Shown here: positions 52,153 through 60,259 of the stretch, piece by piece
Layout of the letters: every line of letters begins with the position of its first letter
Numbering within the stretch: the first letter of the stretch is position 1
Origin: JAKAQB01 sp027320105
GTDB taxonomy: Bacteria; Actinomycetota; Acidimicrobiia; Acidimicrobiales; Palsa-688
Length of the DNA: 64,000 nucleotides
Assembly (NCBI GenBank): GCA_027320105.1
Contig: DAHVMA010000037.1
Span: forward strand, 52,076-116,075
Direction: 5' to 3'
Translations under genes and position numbers: made by a program
Notes under the pieces: model-generated
Database searches by the model: none
Told to the model about the DNA's origin: nothing
The model's input: the letters and a program-made list of their open reading frames with translations, nothing else

Positions 52153-54026
52153 CCTCGCACCTCCCGTTCTCGTCGGTCGTCGGCCAGGACGACGCCAAGC
52201 TGGCGTTGCTGTTGGCGGCCGTCGAGCCGCGGCTCGGCGGGGTGCTGCTGCGAGGTGACAAGGGTTCGGCCAAGACCACCCTCGCCCGGGGGCTGGCAGC
52301 CCTGTTGCCCGGGGGCGCACCGTTCGTCGAGCTTCCCCTCGGGGCAAGCGAGGACCGGGTCGTGGGAGCGCTCGACGTGGTCGCGCTGCTCGACTCCCGA
52401 TCGCACTCGTTCCGCCCGGGGTTGCTCGCCGCTGCCCACGGGGGGGTCCTCTACGTGGACGAGGTGAACCTCTTGCCCGACCATCTGGTGGACCTCCTGC
52501 TCGACGTGGCCGTCTCCGGCGTCAACCGCGTCGAGCGCGACGGGTTCTCCGAGACCCACCCCGCACGGTTCGTGCTGGTCGGGTCGATGAACCCCGAAGA
52601 GGGAGAGCTGCGCCCCCAGCTGCTCGACCGCTTCGGCCTGGCAGTCGACGTCCGGGCGCCCGAGGACCCTGCCCTGCGGGCCGAGATCGTGCGCCGCCAG
52701 CTCGCGTTCGACTCCGCGGGGGCACCCGACCCGTCACCCGACGAGCAGATCCGCCGGTCGTTGGCGTCCGCCTGCCCGGCGCCCTGCGACGACGCGGTCG
52801 TCTTGACCGCGGCCGAGCTGGCGGTGATAGTCGGTGCCCAGGGCCTTCGAGCCGACCTCGCGCTGTGCCGCGCCGCCGGTGCCCTGGCCGGGCTCGACGG
52901 AGCGCGCAGCGCCGGCGCGGCGCACCTACGCCGTGTGGCACCGCTGGTCCTCGGGCATCGCCGCCGACGCGACCCGTTCGAGGCGCCCGGCATCGCGTCC
53001 AGTGAGCTCGCCTCGGCGCTCGACCAGGTGCTCGGAGGCGAGGAGGGCACCGACGTCCCGGCGAGAGAGGGGGGAACGCAGCCGGACACCGCGTCGCGAT
53101 CCGGCTTCGCACAGGAGGACGGTCAGGAACAGCCGGGCGGCCAGCACGCGCCGGCCCCCGATCCCTCGGATCCGCCTGACGTCCAGGTCGACGCAAGACA
53201 GCTGTCGCTCCCGCGGCCTCCCAGTGCCGCAACAAGGGGCCAAGGGGCGGCCGGGAACGGCGCGGCGTTCGCCGGTGGTGCCCGGGGACGCCGCATCGGC
53301 CACGTGCCCCTCATCGACCCCCGCCAGCGCGTCGATGGGGCAGCCACGGCGCTGTCCTACGCCACCCGGACCGTCGGTGAGGACAGTAGCCCTGGCGGAA
53401 GGGGTCTGGCGGTAGAGGACCTTCAGGCCACGGTGACGGCCGAGCCCCAAACAACACTCGTCATCATCGCCGTCGACACCTCGGGCTCGATCGCCGGTCG
53501 CAGGAGGCTCGAAGCCGCCCGCGCCGCCATCATGTCGCTCCTCGGCGACGCGTACCGGCGCCGTGACCGGGTGGCGATGGTGGCCTTCCGGGGCGAGTCA
53601 GCCGAGCTCGTCCTGCGTCCGACCGGGTCGGTCGAGGTGGCGCGCGCCCGTCTGGCAGAGCTTCAAACCGGCGGCAGGACACCGCTGGCCGCCGGCCTGA
53701 GGCAGGTCACGTCGCTCGTGCGGGCGGCACGGCGACCCGGCGGGCCGCGACCGGCGGTCGTGCTCGTCACCGACGGCCGAGCCACCACAGGTGGTGCCGA
53801 CCCGCTCGCAGCGGCCGACTCGGCCGCTGCCGAGCTGGCGGCGACCGGAGTGACGTGCCTCGTCGTAGACGCGGAGACGGGCCCAGCCCGCCTTGGCCTC
53901 GCTCGGTCTCTGGCGGTGACCCTGTCCGCCGACTACGTGCTGCTCGAGGACATGGAGCAGCCCGCGGAGGGAGCGGTGCTGGCCGACACCATCCGCGCTC
54001 GGGTGCTGGCGTCGGCAGAGGGCTGA
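52149..54026 (+). CDS. ChlI-ChlD fused AAA+/VWA chelatase subunit (cobaltochelatase partner)
   Basis: A 625-residue fusion. The N-terminal AAA+ ATPase has Walker A GDKGSAKT at 36-43 and Walker B GGVLYVDEVNLL; an acidic/Pro linker (about 300-365) joins it to a C-terminal VWA domain with MIDAS residues D443-x-S445-x-S447. It stands in for the separate CobS and CobT (cobaltochelatase) subunits that power CobN in proteobacteria, as in many actinobacteria. ATGA overlap with cobN supports a stoichiometric complex. Confidence 0.9.
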   Translation: MTSHLPFSSVVGQDDAKLALLLAAVEPRLGGVLLRGDKGSAKTTLARGLAALLPGGAPFVELPLGASEDRVVGALDVVALLDSRSHSFRPGLLAAAHGGVLYVDEVNLLPDHLVDLLLDVAVSGVNRVERDGFSETHPARFVLVGSMNPEEGELRPQLLDRFGLAVDVRAPEDPALRAEIVRRQLAFDSAGAPDPSPDEQIRRSLASACPAPCDDAVVLTAAELAVIVGAQGLRADLALCRAAGALAGLDGARSAGAAHLRRVAPLVLGHRRRRDPFEAPGIASSELASALDQVLGGEEGTDVPAREGGTQPDTASRSGFAQEDGQEQPGGQHAPAPDPSDPPDVQVDARQLSLPRPPSAATRGQGAAGNGAAFAGGARGRRIGHVPLIDPRQRVDGAATALSYATRTVGEDSSPGGRGLAVEDLQATVTAEPQTTLVIIAVDTSGSIAGRRRLEAARAAIMSLLGDAYRRRDRVAMVAFRGESAELVLRPTGSVEVARARLAELQTGGRTPLAAGLRQVTSLVRAARRPGGPRPAVVLVTDGRATTGGADPLAAADSAAAELAATGVTCLVVDAETGPARLGLARSLAVTLSADYVLLEDMEQPAEGAVLADTIRARVLASAEG

Positions 54027-54544
54027 TGGGCAGCCACCGCGACGCGGGCGTCACCCTGGTGCTCGGCGGCACCCGCTCGGGCAAGTCGAAGGTCGCTGAG
54101 CGGCTCGCCGCCGACCTTGCCTCGGAAGGCGGCGGGACCGTGACCTACGTGGCGACGGCGTCGGTCACCGACGAGGAGATGGAGCGCCGCGTCGCCGCCC
54201 ACCGGGCTCGCCGGCCGACGACATGGAGCACTGTCGAGCTGCGTTCGAGCACCGAGCTGCCCGCAGTCCTGGCGCACCTCGACGGGAGCGTCCTGGTGGA
54301 CAGCCTCGGCACCTGGGTAGCGTCGGCACCGGATCTCGAGGTCGACGCACAGGCGCTGGTCCACGCCCTCCAGGTGCGCTCGGGGAGCACCGTGCTCGTC
54401 TCGGAGGAGGTCGGGCTGGCCGTGCACCCAGCCACCGCCGTTGGGAGAGCGTTCGTGGACGTCCTCGGACACCTCAACCAGACGGTGGCAGCCATCGCGG
54501 AGCGCGTGCTTCTCGTTGTGGCCGGCCGCGCGCTGGAGCTGTAG
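54026..54544 (+). CDS. cobU: Adenosylcobinamide kinase / cobinamide-phosphate guanylyltransferase
   Basis: Bifunctional enzyme that phosphorylates adenosylcobinamide and attaches GMP. The 172-residue protein has the P-loop GGTRSGKS at 14-21, the H59 in ERRVAAHRARRP that corresponds to the guanylylated histidine, the LVDSLGTWV segment and VSEEVGLAVHP. Start and upstream stop share TGATG at 54024-54028. Called cobP in the Pseudomonas naming. Confidence 0.95.
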   Translation: MGSHRDAGVTLVLGGTRSGKSKVAERLAADLASEGGGTVTYVATASVTDEEMERRVAAHRARRPTTWSTVELRSSTELPAVLAHLDGSVLVDSLGTWVASAPDLEVDAQALVHALQVRSGSTVLVSEEVGLAVHPATAVGRAFVDVLGHLNQTVAAIAERVLLVVAGRALEL

Positions 54545-55260
54545 TGCTCGCCGCTCTCGGGTTCCTCACCCCCTTCGGGCCGGCCCGGGCACCCAACCGG
54601 GCGACCCTCCGCTGGTTCCCCCTTGTCGGGGCTACAACGGGCGCGGTCGTGGGCCTCGTCTGGTGGGCGGCGTCCAAGGGGTGGCACGGGCCGCTGGTGC
54701 CCGCCGCGCTGGCCATTGCCGCCGACCTGGTCCTCACCGGGATGCTGCACGTCGATGGGCTGGCCGACAGCGCTGACGGTCTGCTGGCCCACCTGAGCCG
54801 GGAACGCAGGCTCCAAGTCATGTCGGAGCCCGACGTCGGTGCGTTCGGCTTGGCCGCGACGGTGGCCGTGTTCCTCCTGCGCTTCGCGGCCTTCGGCGCC
54901 ATCCGCCCCGACATCGCGTTGGTGGCCGGCTTCTGGTGCGTGTCGCGCTCACTCATGGTGGTGGCCATGCTCGTGCTCCCCTACGCCAGATCGACGGGAG
55001 GTCTGGCGACGGCGTTCCTTGGAGGAGGGGTCGCCGGCTCCGCGCTGGCTGCATCCGTCGGGGTGGCGGCAGGCGCGTCGCTGGCCGTCTGGGCCGGAGG
55101 AACCCCCGCTGCCGCGGGCGTCGGAGCAGCGGTGGTGGCCGCGACAGCCCTTCTCTGGGTCGCACGCCGTCGTCTGGGAGGTTTCACCGGTGACGTCCTC
55201 GGAGCGGTCGTGGTCGTGTCCGAGACGGCAGCGCTCCTCGTCTCAGGGGTCCGCTGGTGA
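54544..55260 (+). CDS. cobS: Adenosylcobinamide-GDP ribazoletransferase (cobalamin synthase)
   Basis: Membrane enzyme joining adenosylcobinamide-GDP with alpha-ribazole (phosphate). The 238-residue protein has six or so hydrophobic helices and the signature GMLHVDGLADSADGLL with metal-binding aspartates near residue 68. The GTG at 54544 overlaps the cobU stop (TAGTG). Here cobS means cobalamin synthase, not the chelatase subunit of that name. No stand-alone alpha-ribazole phosphatase is seen in the window. Confidence 0.94.
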   Translation: MLAALGFLTPFGPARAPNRATLRWFPLVGATTGAVVGLVWWAASKGWHGPLVPAALAIAADLVLTGMLHVDGLADSADGLLAHLSRERRLQVMSEPDVGAFGLAATVAVFLLRFAAFGAIRPDIALVAGFWCVSRSLMVVAMLVLPYARSTGGLATAFLGGGVAGSALAASVGVAAGASLAVWAGGTPAAAGVGAAVVAATALLWVARRRLGGFTGDVLGAVVVVSETAALLVSGVRW

Positions 55261-56237
55261 CCGACTGGCGGCTGCGGGCTGCGTCGGCCGCTGCGGCCGC
55301 GGTGCTGGACCACCTCGTTGGAGACCCTCCGGACCGGCTGCACCCGGTGGCGTGGTTCGGCCGGGCCATGACCCGACGCGAACAACGGGCGTGGAGCGAC
55401 CACCGGCTGAGTGGGGTCCGCCACCTGTGTGCCGGGGTCGCCACCGCCGCCGTCCCCGTCGCTCTGCTGGGCGCCGGGACCCGACGGGTAGGCGGGGTCG
55501 CGGCCGACAGTGCCTTCTCCGTCGCGGTGGTGGCCGCGACGCTCGGCGCTCGCAGCCTCGATCGTCGCGCCTCCGAGATCAGCGAGGCGCTGGCATGGGG
55601 GCGGATCGACGAGGCACGGCGGTTGCTCCCGGCACTCGTCGGGCGCGATCCGGCCGGCCTCGACGCGGCGGAGATCGCCCGAGCCGTGGTCGAGTCGGTG
55701 GCCGAGAACACCGTGGACGCCGTCGTAGCGCCGCTCCTGGGGGCAGCATTGGGGGGGCCGGTCGGTGCAGCGGCCTACCGCGCCGTGAACACGCTCGACG
55801 CCATGGTCGGCTACCGAAACGACCACTACCGCCGGTTCGGCTGGGCGTCGGCACGCGCTGACGACGTCGCCAACTTCCTGCCGGCACGGGTCGGGGCGGT
55901 GATCGTCGCGCTGTGCTCGCCGGGCCGCGCCCCGAGCATCGTGCGAGCGGTGCGCCGACAGGCCCCGGGCCACCCCTCGCCCAATGCCGGTGTGATCGAA
56001 GCGGCGTTCGCCGCCGCACTCGGTCTTCGCCTCGGCGGGGCCAACCGCTACGGCGAGGTGGTCGAGCACCGGGTGCAGCTCGGCGACGGACGTGCCGCCA
56101 CGCCAGGCGACATCGTCCGCGCCCGGCTGCTGGCCGGTCGGGTCACCGTCGTCGCCACCGCCGCCCTCGCGTCCCCCTTCCTGTTGGAGCTGTGGCGCTG
56201 CTCGAGGACCAACCGCCCACCTCGAGGTGTCCGTTGA
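55257..56237 (+). CDS. cbiB: Adenosylcobinamide-phosphate synthase (CbiB/CobD)
   Basis: Attaches aminopropanol (phosphate) to adenosylcobyric acid. The 326-residue membrane protein has the family marks DHLVGDPPDRLHPVAWFG at the N-terminus, VVESVAENTVDAVVAPL and AAYRAVNTLDAMVGYRN in the middle and PSPNAGVIEAAFAAALG in the C-terminal part. GTGA overlap with cobS; its stop overlaps the TTG start of cobC. Confidence 0.96.
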   Translation: MTDWRLRAASAAAAAVLDHLVGDPPDRLHPVAWFGRAMTRREQRAWSDHRLSGVRHLCAGVATAAVPVALLGAGTRRVGGVAADSAFSVAVVAATLGARSLDRRASEISEALAWGRIDEARRLLPALVGRDPAGLDAAEIARAVVESVAENTVDAVVAPLLGAALGGPVGAAAYRAVNTLDAMVGYRNDHYRRFGWASARADDVANFLPARVGAVIVALCSPGRAPSIVRAVRRQAPGHPSPNAGVIEAAFAAALGLRLGGANRYGEVVEHRVQLGDGRAATPGDIVRARLLAGRVTVVATAALASPFLLELWRCSRTNRPPRGVR

Positions 56238-57193
56238 CGGGCGCATCCGTCGATCGGCGAGCTCACGGCGGCAACGGCGCGCGCCTCGCCGCGGAGCTGG
56301 GGATCGATCCGGCATCCGTGCTGGACCTGTCGGCCAGCCTCTGCCCTGTGGCGCCAGACCCCTCGCCAACCGTGCAGCGCCACCTCGGTGCCATCGGCCG
56401 CTACCCGGACCCGGCGCGGGCCACCGCTGCCCTCGCCGAAGCCATGGGAGTGGAACCCGAGCACCTCCTGCTCACCAACGGCGGGGCAGAGGCCATCGCG
56501 CTGACCGGAGCGGTCCTCGGCGGGTCGGTCGAGGAGCCCGACTTCTCCCTGTACCCCCGCGCCGGTGGGCCTCTGTGGAGGTCCAACCCCAACAACCCGC
56601 TGGGGACGCTCGCATCAGCGGGCGCAAAGGCCGGTGTGTGGGACGAGGCCTTCTGGCCCCTCGCTACCGGCACGTGGACCCGAGGTGACCACCTGCATGG
56701 GTCCGTCGTGGTGGGGTCGCTGACGAAGCTCCTCGCCTGCCCAGGGCTGCGCCTCGGGTACGTGCTCTGCGCGCACGACGGGCTGATGTGGCGGATCCGC
56801 CGGAGCCAGCCCCAATGGTCCGTCAGCGGGCTGGCGGCGGACGCCCTTGCGGATCTGATGCGCCCCGTCGACCTGCCAGCATGGTCGAGCCAGACCGCAG
56901 CACTTCGGAACCGGTTGGCCGACCTTCTGCGATGCTACGAGCTCTCCGTGCGCGACGGCCATGGGCCGTGGGTCCTCGTCGACGGGTCTGGAGCGCTGCG
57001 GGCGAAGCTGCTGACCGAGGGGATCGTCGTGCGCGACTGCGCCAGCTTCGGCCTGGGTGGCACCGTCCGCATCGCAGTACCCCGACCGGACCAGTTCGGG
57101 CGCCTCGAACGCGCCCTTCGGCGCCACTGCGGGACCGAGAGCGAACCTCGGTCCGGCACGCCGGACGCGGACACGAGGCGCGCGGCGCCATGA
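56234..57193 (+). CDS. cobC: Threonine-phosphate decarboxylase-like aminotransferase
   Basis: PLP enzyme expected to make (R)-1-amino-2-propanol phosphate for the nucleotide loop. The 319-residue protein is a compact fold-type I aminotransferase: TNGGAEAIALTGAVLGG, SNPNNPLG, VWDEAFWPLATGTW and the PLP lysine in VVGSLTKLLACPGLRLGYV. It is about 30 residues shorter than Salmonella CobD (the decarboxylase), like the mycobacterial CobC. The start is TTG 56234, overlapping the cbiB stop (TTGA); no ATG or GTG occurs near the conserved N-terminus. Confidence 0.88.
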   Translation: MTGASVDRRAHGGNGARLAAELGIDPASVLDLSASLCPVAPDPSPTVQRHLGAIGRYPDPARATAALAEAMGVEPEHLLLTNGGAEAIALTGAVLGGSVEEPDFSLYPRAGGPLWRSNPNNPLGTLASAGAKAGVWDEAFWPLATGTWTRGDHLHGSVVVGSLTKLLACPGLRLGYVLCAHDGLMWRIRRSQPQWSVSGLAADALADLMRPVDLPAWSSQTAALRNRLADLLRCYELSVRDGHGPWVLVDGSGALRAKLLTEGIVVRDCASFGLGGTVRIAVPRPDQFGRLERALRRHCGTESEPRSGTPDADTRRAAP

Positions 57194-57945
57194 CCGTGTA
57201 CCTGGTCGGCGCCGGACCTGGTGACCCCGGCCTGCTCACCCTCAAGGGAGCAGAGCTCTTGCGCAGTGCCGACGTAGTCCTCCACGACCGACTGGTCACA
57301 CCGGACGTCCTGACCCTGGTTCGCAGCGATGCCCTGTGCATCGACGTCGGAAAGCGGCCAGGCACCGACACCCCCGGTGCCGACCGCCGACAGCAAGAGA
57401 TCGGCCGCCTGCTGGTTGAGCATGGCCGCACGTCCGCGGTCGTCGTCCGGCTCAAGGGTGGGGACCCCTTCGTCTTCGGGCGCGGTGCCGAGGAGATCGA
57501 GATCCTCGAGAAGGCCGGGATCCCCTGGCAGATCGTCCCCGGAGTGACCTCCGCGCTCGGTGTACCCGGCACTGCCGGCATCCCAGTGACCCATCGGGGC
57601 CTCGCCTCGTCCGTCACGGTCGTCACCGGCCACACCCTTGACCGGGGGAGTGCCCCCAAGCCTGGGCACGAACCCAACTGGGGGGCGCTGGCCCACACCG
57701 GAGGAACCCTCGTCATCCTCATGGGCATGGCGTCGCGCGCGGCCATCGCGGCTGCACTCGTCGACGCCGGCCGCGCCGCCGACACCCCGGTCGCCGTCAT
57801 CCAAGACGGCACCACTCCGGCACAGCGAATGGTCCGCACCACGCTCGCCGGGCTTCCCGACGTCGACCTCGGCGCTCCCGCCGTCATCGTGGTCGGACCG
57901 GTCGTCAACCTCGCCCCCCTAGAACGCGAGACACCCCAAGCATGA
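57190..57945 (+). CDS. cobA: Uroporphyrinogen-III C-methyltransferase
   Basis: First committed step to corrins and siroheme: two SAM-dependent methylations of uroporphyrinogen III giving precorrin-2. The 251-residue protein shows VYLVGAGPGDPGLLTLKGAE, the VRLKGGDPFVFGRGAEE block, EIVPGVTS-type sequence QIVPGVTSALG and the ILMGMASR segment, all typical of SUMT. No CysG-type dehydrogenase/chelatase domain is attached. ATGA overlap with cobC; last gene of the riboswitch-controlled unit. Confidence 0.96.
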   Translation: MTVYLVGAGPGDPGLLTLKGAELLRSADVVLHDRLVTPDVLTLVRSDALCIDVGKRPGTDTPGADRRQQEIGRLLVEHGRTSAVVVRLKGGDPFVFGRGAEEIEILEKAGIPWQIVPGVTSALGVPGTAGIPVTHRGLASSVTVVTGHTLDRGSAPKPGHEPNWGALAHTGGTLVILMGMASRAAIAAALVDAGRAADTPVAVIQDGTTPAQRMVRTTLAGLPDVDLGAPAVIVVGPVVNLAPLERETPQA

Positions 57946-57954
57946 GCGTCCTGC

Positions 57955-57975
57955 GGGCTCAGCCGGTCGGAGCCC
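57955..57975 (+). terminator. Hairpin after cobA
   Basis: GGGCTC and GAGCCC form a 6-bp perfect stem with a 9-base loop starting 10 bases after the cobA stop. No T run follows, so it is only a candidate end of the cobQ-cobA transcript. Confidence 0.35.
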
Positions 57976-58068
57976 GAGGCCCTACTGGTAAGCCCGCACC
58001 GGCTGGACGCCGGCTCCCCGAGCAAGCTGCTCGCCACCGCTCTCTCGCAGATGCTGACCTTATTGTAC

Positions 58069-58085
58069 GCTATCATTCGGATAGC
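58069..58085. promoter_or_regulatory. Inverted repeat operator in the merA promoter
   Basis: GCTATC-ATTCG-GATAGC is a 6-5-6 perfect inverted repeat in a short AT-rich stretch, 20 bases before the GTG start of merA. It overlaps a TATCAT -10-like box (58071-58076). An ArsR-type repressor bound here would block transcription; the arsR gene downstream of merA is the obvious candidate. Confidence 0.55.
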
Positions 58086-58105
58086 CAGATACAAGGAGGA
58101 AGTCA

Positions 58106-59491
58106 GTGGTCTACGACTTGGCGATCGTCGGTTCGGGTAGTGCGGGGTTCGCGGCGGCGATCGCGGCGAGCAGCCGGGAGCTGTCGGTGGTGATGGTGGA
58201 GCGCTCGACGACGGGCGGCACGTGCGTGAATGTCGGGTGCATCCCCTCCAAGGCGATGCTGGCCGCGGCGGAGGCCCGCCACGTGGCCACCGAGCCCGGC
58301 TTTCCCGGGGTGTCGTCGAGCGCGGCGCCGGCCAACATGGCGGCCCTCGTCGCCGGCAAAGACTGGATCGTCGAGCGGTTGCGCAAGGAGAAGTACGAGG
58401 ACCTCGCCGCCGATTACGGCTGGAGGATGGTGCACGGCGCGGCCCGTTTCGTCGCCGGCCCCGTACTCGAGGTCGCCGGTGAGCGGATCGAGGCGGACCA
58501 GTACCTGGTCGCCACGGGGGCGGCGCCGTGGGTGCCTGCGGTCCCCGGGTTGGAGGAGGCCGGCTATCTCACCTCGACGAGCGCGTTGGCGCTGGAGCGT
58601 CTGCCCGAGTCGTTGGTGGTGGTGGGCGGCAACTACGTGGGGTTGGAGCTGGGCCAGCTGTTCTCCCGCCTCGGCTGCCGGGTCACGCTCCTCGAAGCCC
58701 TCGACCGTCTCGCGCCGGGAGAGGAGCCGGAGCTGTCCGAGGTGGTCACCGGGGTGCTCTCCGACGAGGGGGTCGAGGTGTGGACCACGACGCGCCTTTC
58801 CCAGGTGGCCCGGGATGCGGGCAGGGTGGCGGTGCGCACCGCGGACGGCCAGGAGGTCCGGGCCGAGCAGCTGTTGATGGCGACAGGACGCCGCCCGGTC
58901 ACCGCCGGCCTCGGGCTCGACGCGGTCGGGGTCGCCACCGAGCCGTCGGGGGCGATCGTCGCCGACGACCAGCTTCGGACGGCGAACCCGAGGATCTGGG
59001 CGGCGGGCGATGTGACCGGCGCCCCCCAGTTCGTCTACGTCGCTGCCGCCCAGGGGACCATGGTGATCGACAACGCCTTTTCCGGCGCCGGGCGGCGCAT
59101 CGACTACGCGCACCTGCCCCGGGTGACGTTCACCAGCCCGAACCTGGCTGCGGTGGGGATCACCGACGCCCAGGCGGCCGACGTCGGCCTGTCGTGCACC
59201 TGCAGGGTCCTGCCGCTGTCCTACGTGCCTCGGGCGATCGTCAACCGCGATACTCGCGGTGTGGTGAAGATCGTGGCCGAGGTGGCAACCGGCAAGGTGG
59301 TGGGCGTCCACATGGCCGCCGAGGGGGCGGGTGACGCCATCTTGGCCGCCACCTACGCCTTGGAGGCAGGCATGACCGTCGAGCAGCTGGCGTCGACCTG
59401 GGCGCCGTATCTGACCATGGCCGAGGGCATCAAGCTCGCCGCCCAGTCCTTCACCACCGATGTCGCCAAGCTCTCCTGCTGCGCCGCATGA
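58106..59491 (+). CDS. merA: Mercury(II) reductase, no N-terminal metal domain
   Basis: Flavoprotein that reduces Hg(II) to Hg(0) with NADPH. The 461-residue protein of the pyridine nucleotide-disulfide family has the FAD loop VGSGSAGFAAAI (8-19), the redox pair C40-VNVG-C45, a second dinucleotide loop VVGGNYVGLELGQ, and the C-terminal vicinal cysteines C458-C459 that are specific to MerA. The NmerA domain is absent, as in many actinobacterial MerA. AAGGAGG lies 8 bases before GTG 58106. Together with the overlapping arsR gene it forms a minimal mer operon; no merT, merP or merB is seen. Confidence 0.93.
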   Translation: MVYDLAIVGSGSAGFAAAIAASSRELSVVMVERSTTGGTCVNVGCIPSKAMLAAAEARHVATEPGFPGVSSSAAPANMAALVAGKDWIVERLRKEKYEDLAADYGWRMVHGAARFVAGPVLEVAGERIEADQYLVATGAAPWVPAVPGLEEAGYLTSTSALALERLPESLVVVGGNYVGLELGQLFSRLGCRVTLLEALDRLAPGEEPELSEVVTGVLSDEGVEVWTTTRLSQVARDAGRVAVRTADGQEVRAEQLLMATGRRPVTAGLGLDAVGVATEPSGAIVADDQLRTANPRIWAAGDVTGAPQFVYVAAAQGTMVIDNAFSGAGRRIDYAHLPRVTFTSPNLAAVGITDAQAADVGLSCTCRVLPLSYVPRAIVNRDTRGVVKIVAEVATGKVVGVHMAAEGAGDAILAATYALEAGMTVEQLASTWAPYLTMAEGIKLAAQSFTTDVAKLSCCAA

Positions 59492-59865
59492 GCCCCGCCA
59501 CCACCGCTGCCCCTGCCCGCCCGGTGCCGCCCGTGCCCGAGGACCCGGCGGGAAGAGAGCTCCTCGCCCGCTTCTACCGGGCGCTCGGGGACCCGAGCCG
59601 CCTCGCCCTGCTCGCCTTCTGCGCCGAAGAAGAGCGGACCGGCAACGACTGCGTCACCCACGTCGGGCTGTCCCAGGGTCGGGTCTCGGCCCACCTCGCC
59701 TGCCTCGTGTCCTGCGGGTTTGTCGAGGTGCGCCGCGCCGGCCGCTTCGCCTACTACCGCACGACCGATCCCCGGGTCGCCGAGATCGTCGCATTCGGCG
59801 TCTCGATGATCGCCGAGCACGCCGCAGGGGTGGCGGCATGCGCCAAGGTCGCAGCCGGGACCTGA
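59488..59865 (+). CDS. ArsR/SmtB-family metalloregulator with CmtR-type cysteines
   Basis: A 125-residue winged-helix repressor: RALGDPSRLALLAF and the recognition helix LSQGRVSAHLACL. C72 and C76 lie in the DNA-recognition helix as AHLACLVSCGFV, the same positions as the Cd/Pb-sensing cysteines of mycobacterial CmtR, and C118 near the C-terminus could be the third ligand. C45 and C55 are extra. The ATGA overlap with merA indicates co-expression, so it most likely senses Hg(II), though Cd(II) or Pb(II) cannot be excluded. The probable operator is at 58069-58085. Confidence 0.9.
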   Translation: MSPATTAAPARPVPPVPEDPAGRELLARFYRALGDPSRLALLAFCAEEERTGNDCVTHVGLSQGRVSAHLACLVSCGFVEVRRAGRFAYYRTTDPRVAEIVAFGVSMIAEHAAGVAACAKVAAGT

Positions 59866-60259
59866 ACGCGACGGCCGCGGCCGGACGACGGCGCCGGGGC
59901 ACCGGCAAGCCTGTCGGATCGCGGGCCGTCGACGTGATCGTCGGGTGCCGGACGCAGGTCGGGGAGGATCAGGAGGTCCCCGGCAGCCTCACATCGCCGA
60001 CTGGTGTGCAGAGCAGGGTTGGATCCTCGTCGAGGGGTGCAGGTGATCCTCTGCACGCGCCAACCGGCAAGCCTCCGCGAGCAGCTCGAGGTCATCGTCT
60101 TCAGCTACGCGCGCTGGGTGGAAGCGATCGCAGGCTCGTCGCGGCACCCATAACTGTGGCTCCAGCATTCACTACGGGGCGGCCTCAAGGTCGGGCGAAC
60201 CTGAAGATGACGGTGCCCGCCCAGTACCGTCGCGAGACGATGAGCAGCGAGCATTCGCC
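59866..60259. other. 394-bp region with no recognised gene
   Basis: No gene is recognised. One open stretch on the plus strand, from GTG 60037 to TAA 60151-60153 (38 codons), reads like natural protein (VQVILCTRQPASLREQLEV and onward) and may be the remnant of a decayed gene. It has no ribosome site and no family could be assigned. Confidence 0.4.

Noticed and set aside
53767..55260. CRISPR array or tandem repeats in the cob region
   Set aside because: Repetition seen here is only codon-level Ala/Gly/Arg bias; no regularly spaced identical repeats were found anywhere in the window.
57946..58105. A small gene between cobA and merA (reads LDAGSPSKLLATALSQMLTL)
   Set aside because: Although protein-like, it has no start codon with a ribosome site and runs across the merA operator and Shine-Dalgarno; probably chance.
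58106..59491. Annotating merA as dihydrolipoamide dehydrogenase
   Set aside because: The C-terminal vicinal C458-C459 pair is specific to mercuric reductase, and the gene overlaps a metal-sensing ArsR gene; no 2-oxoacid dehydrogenase genes are near.
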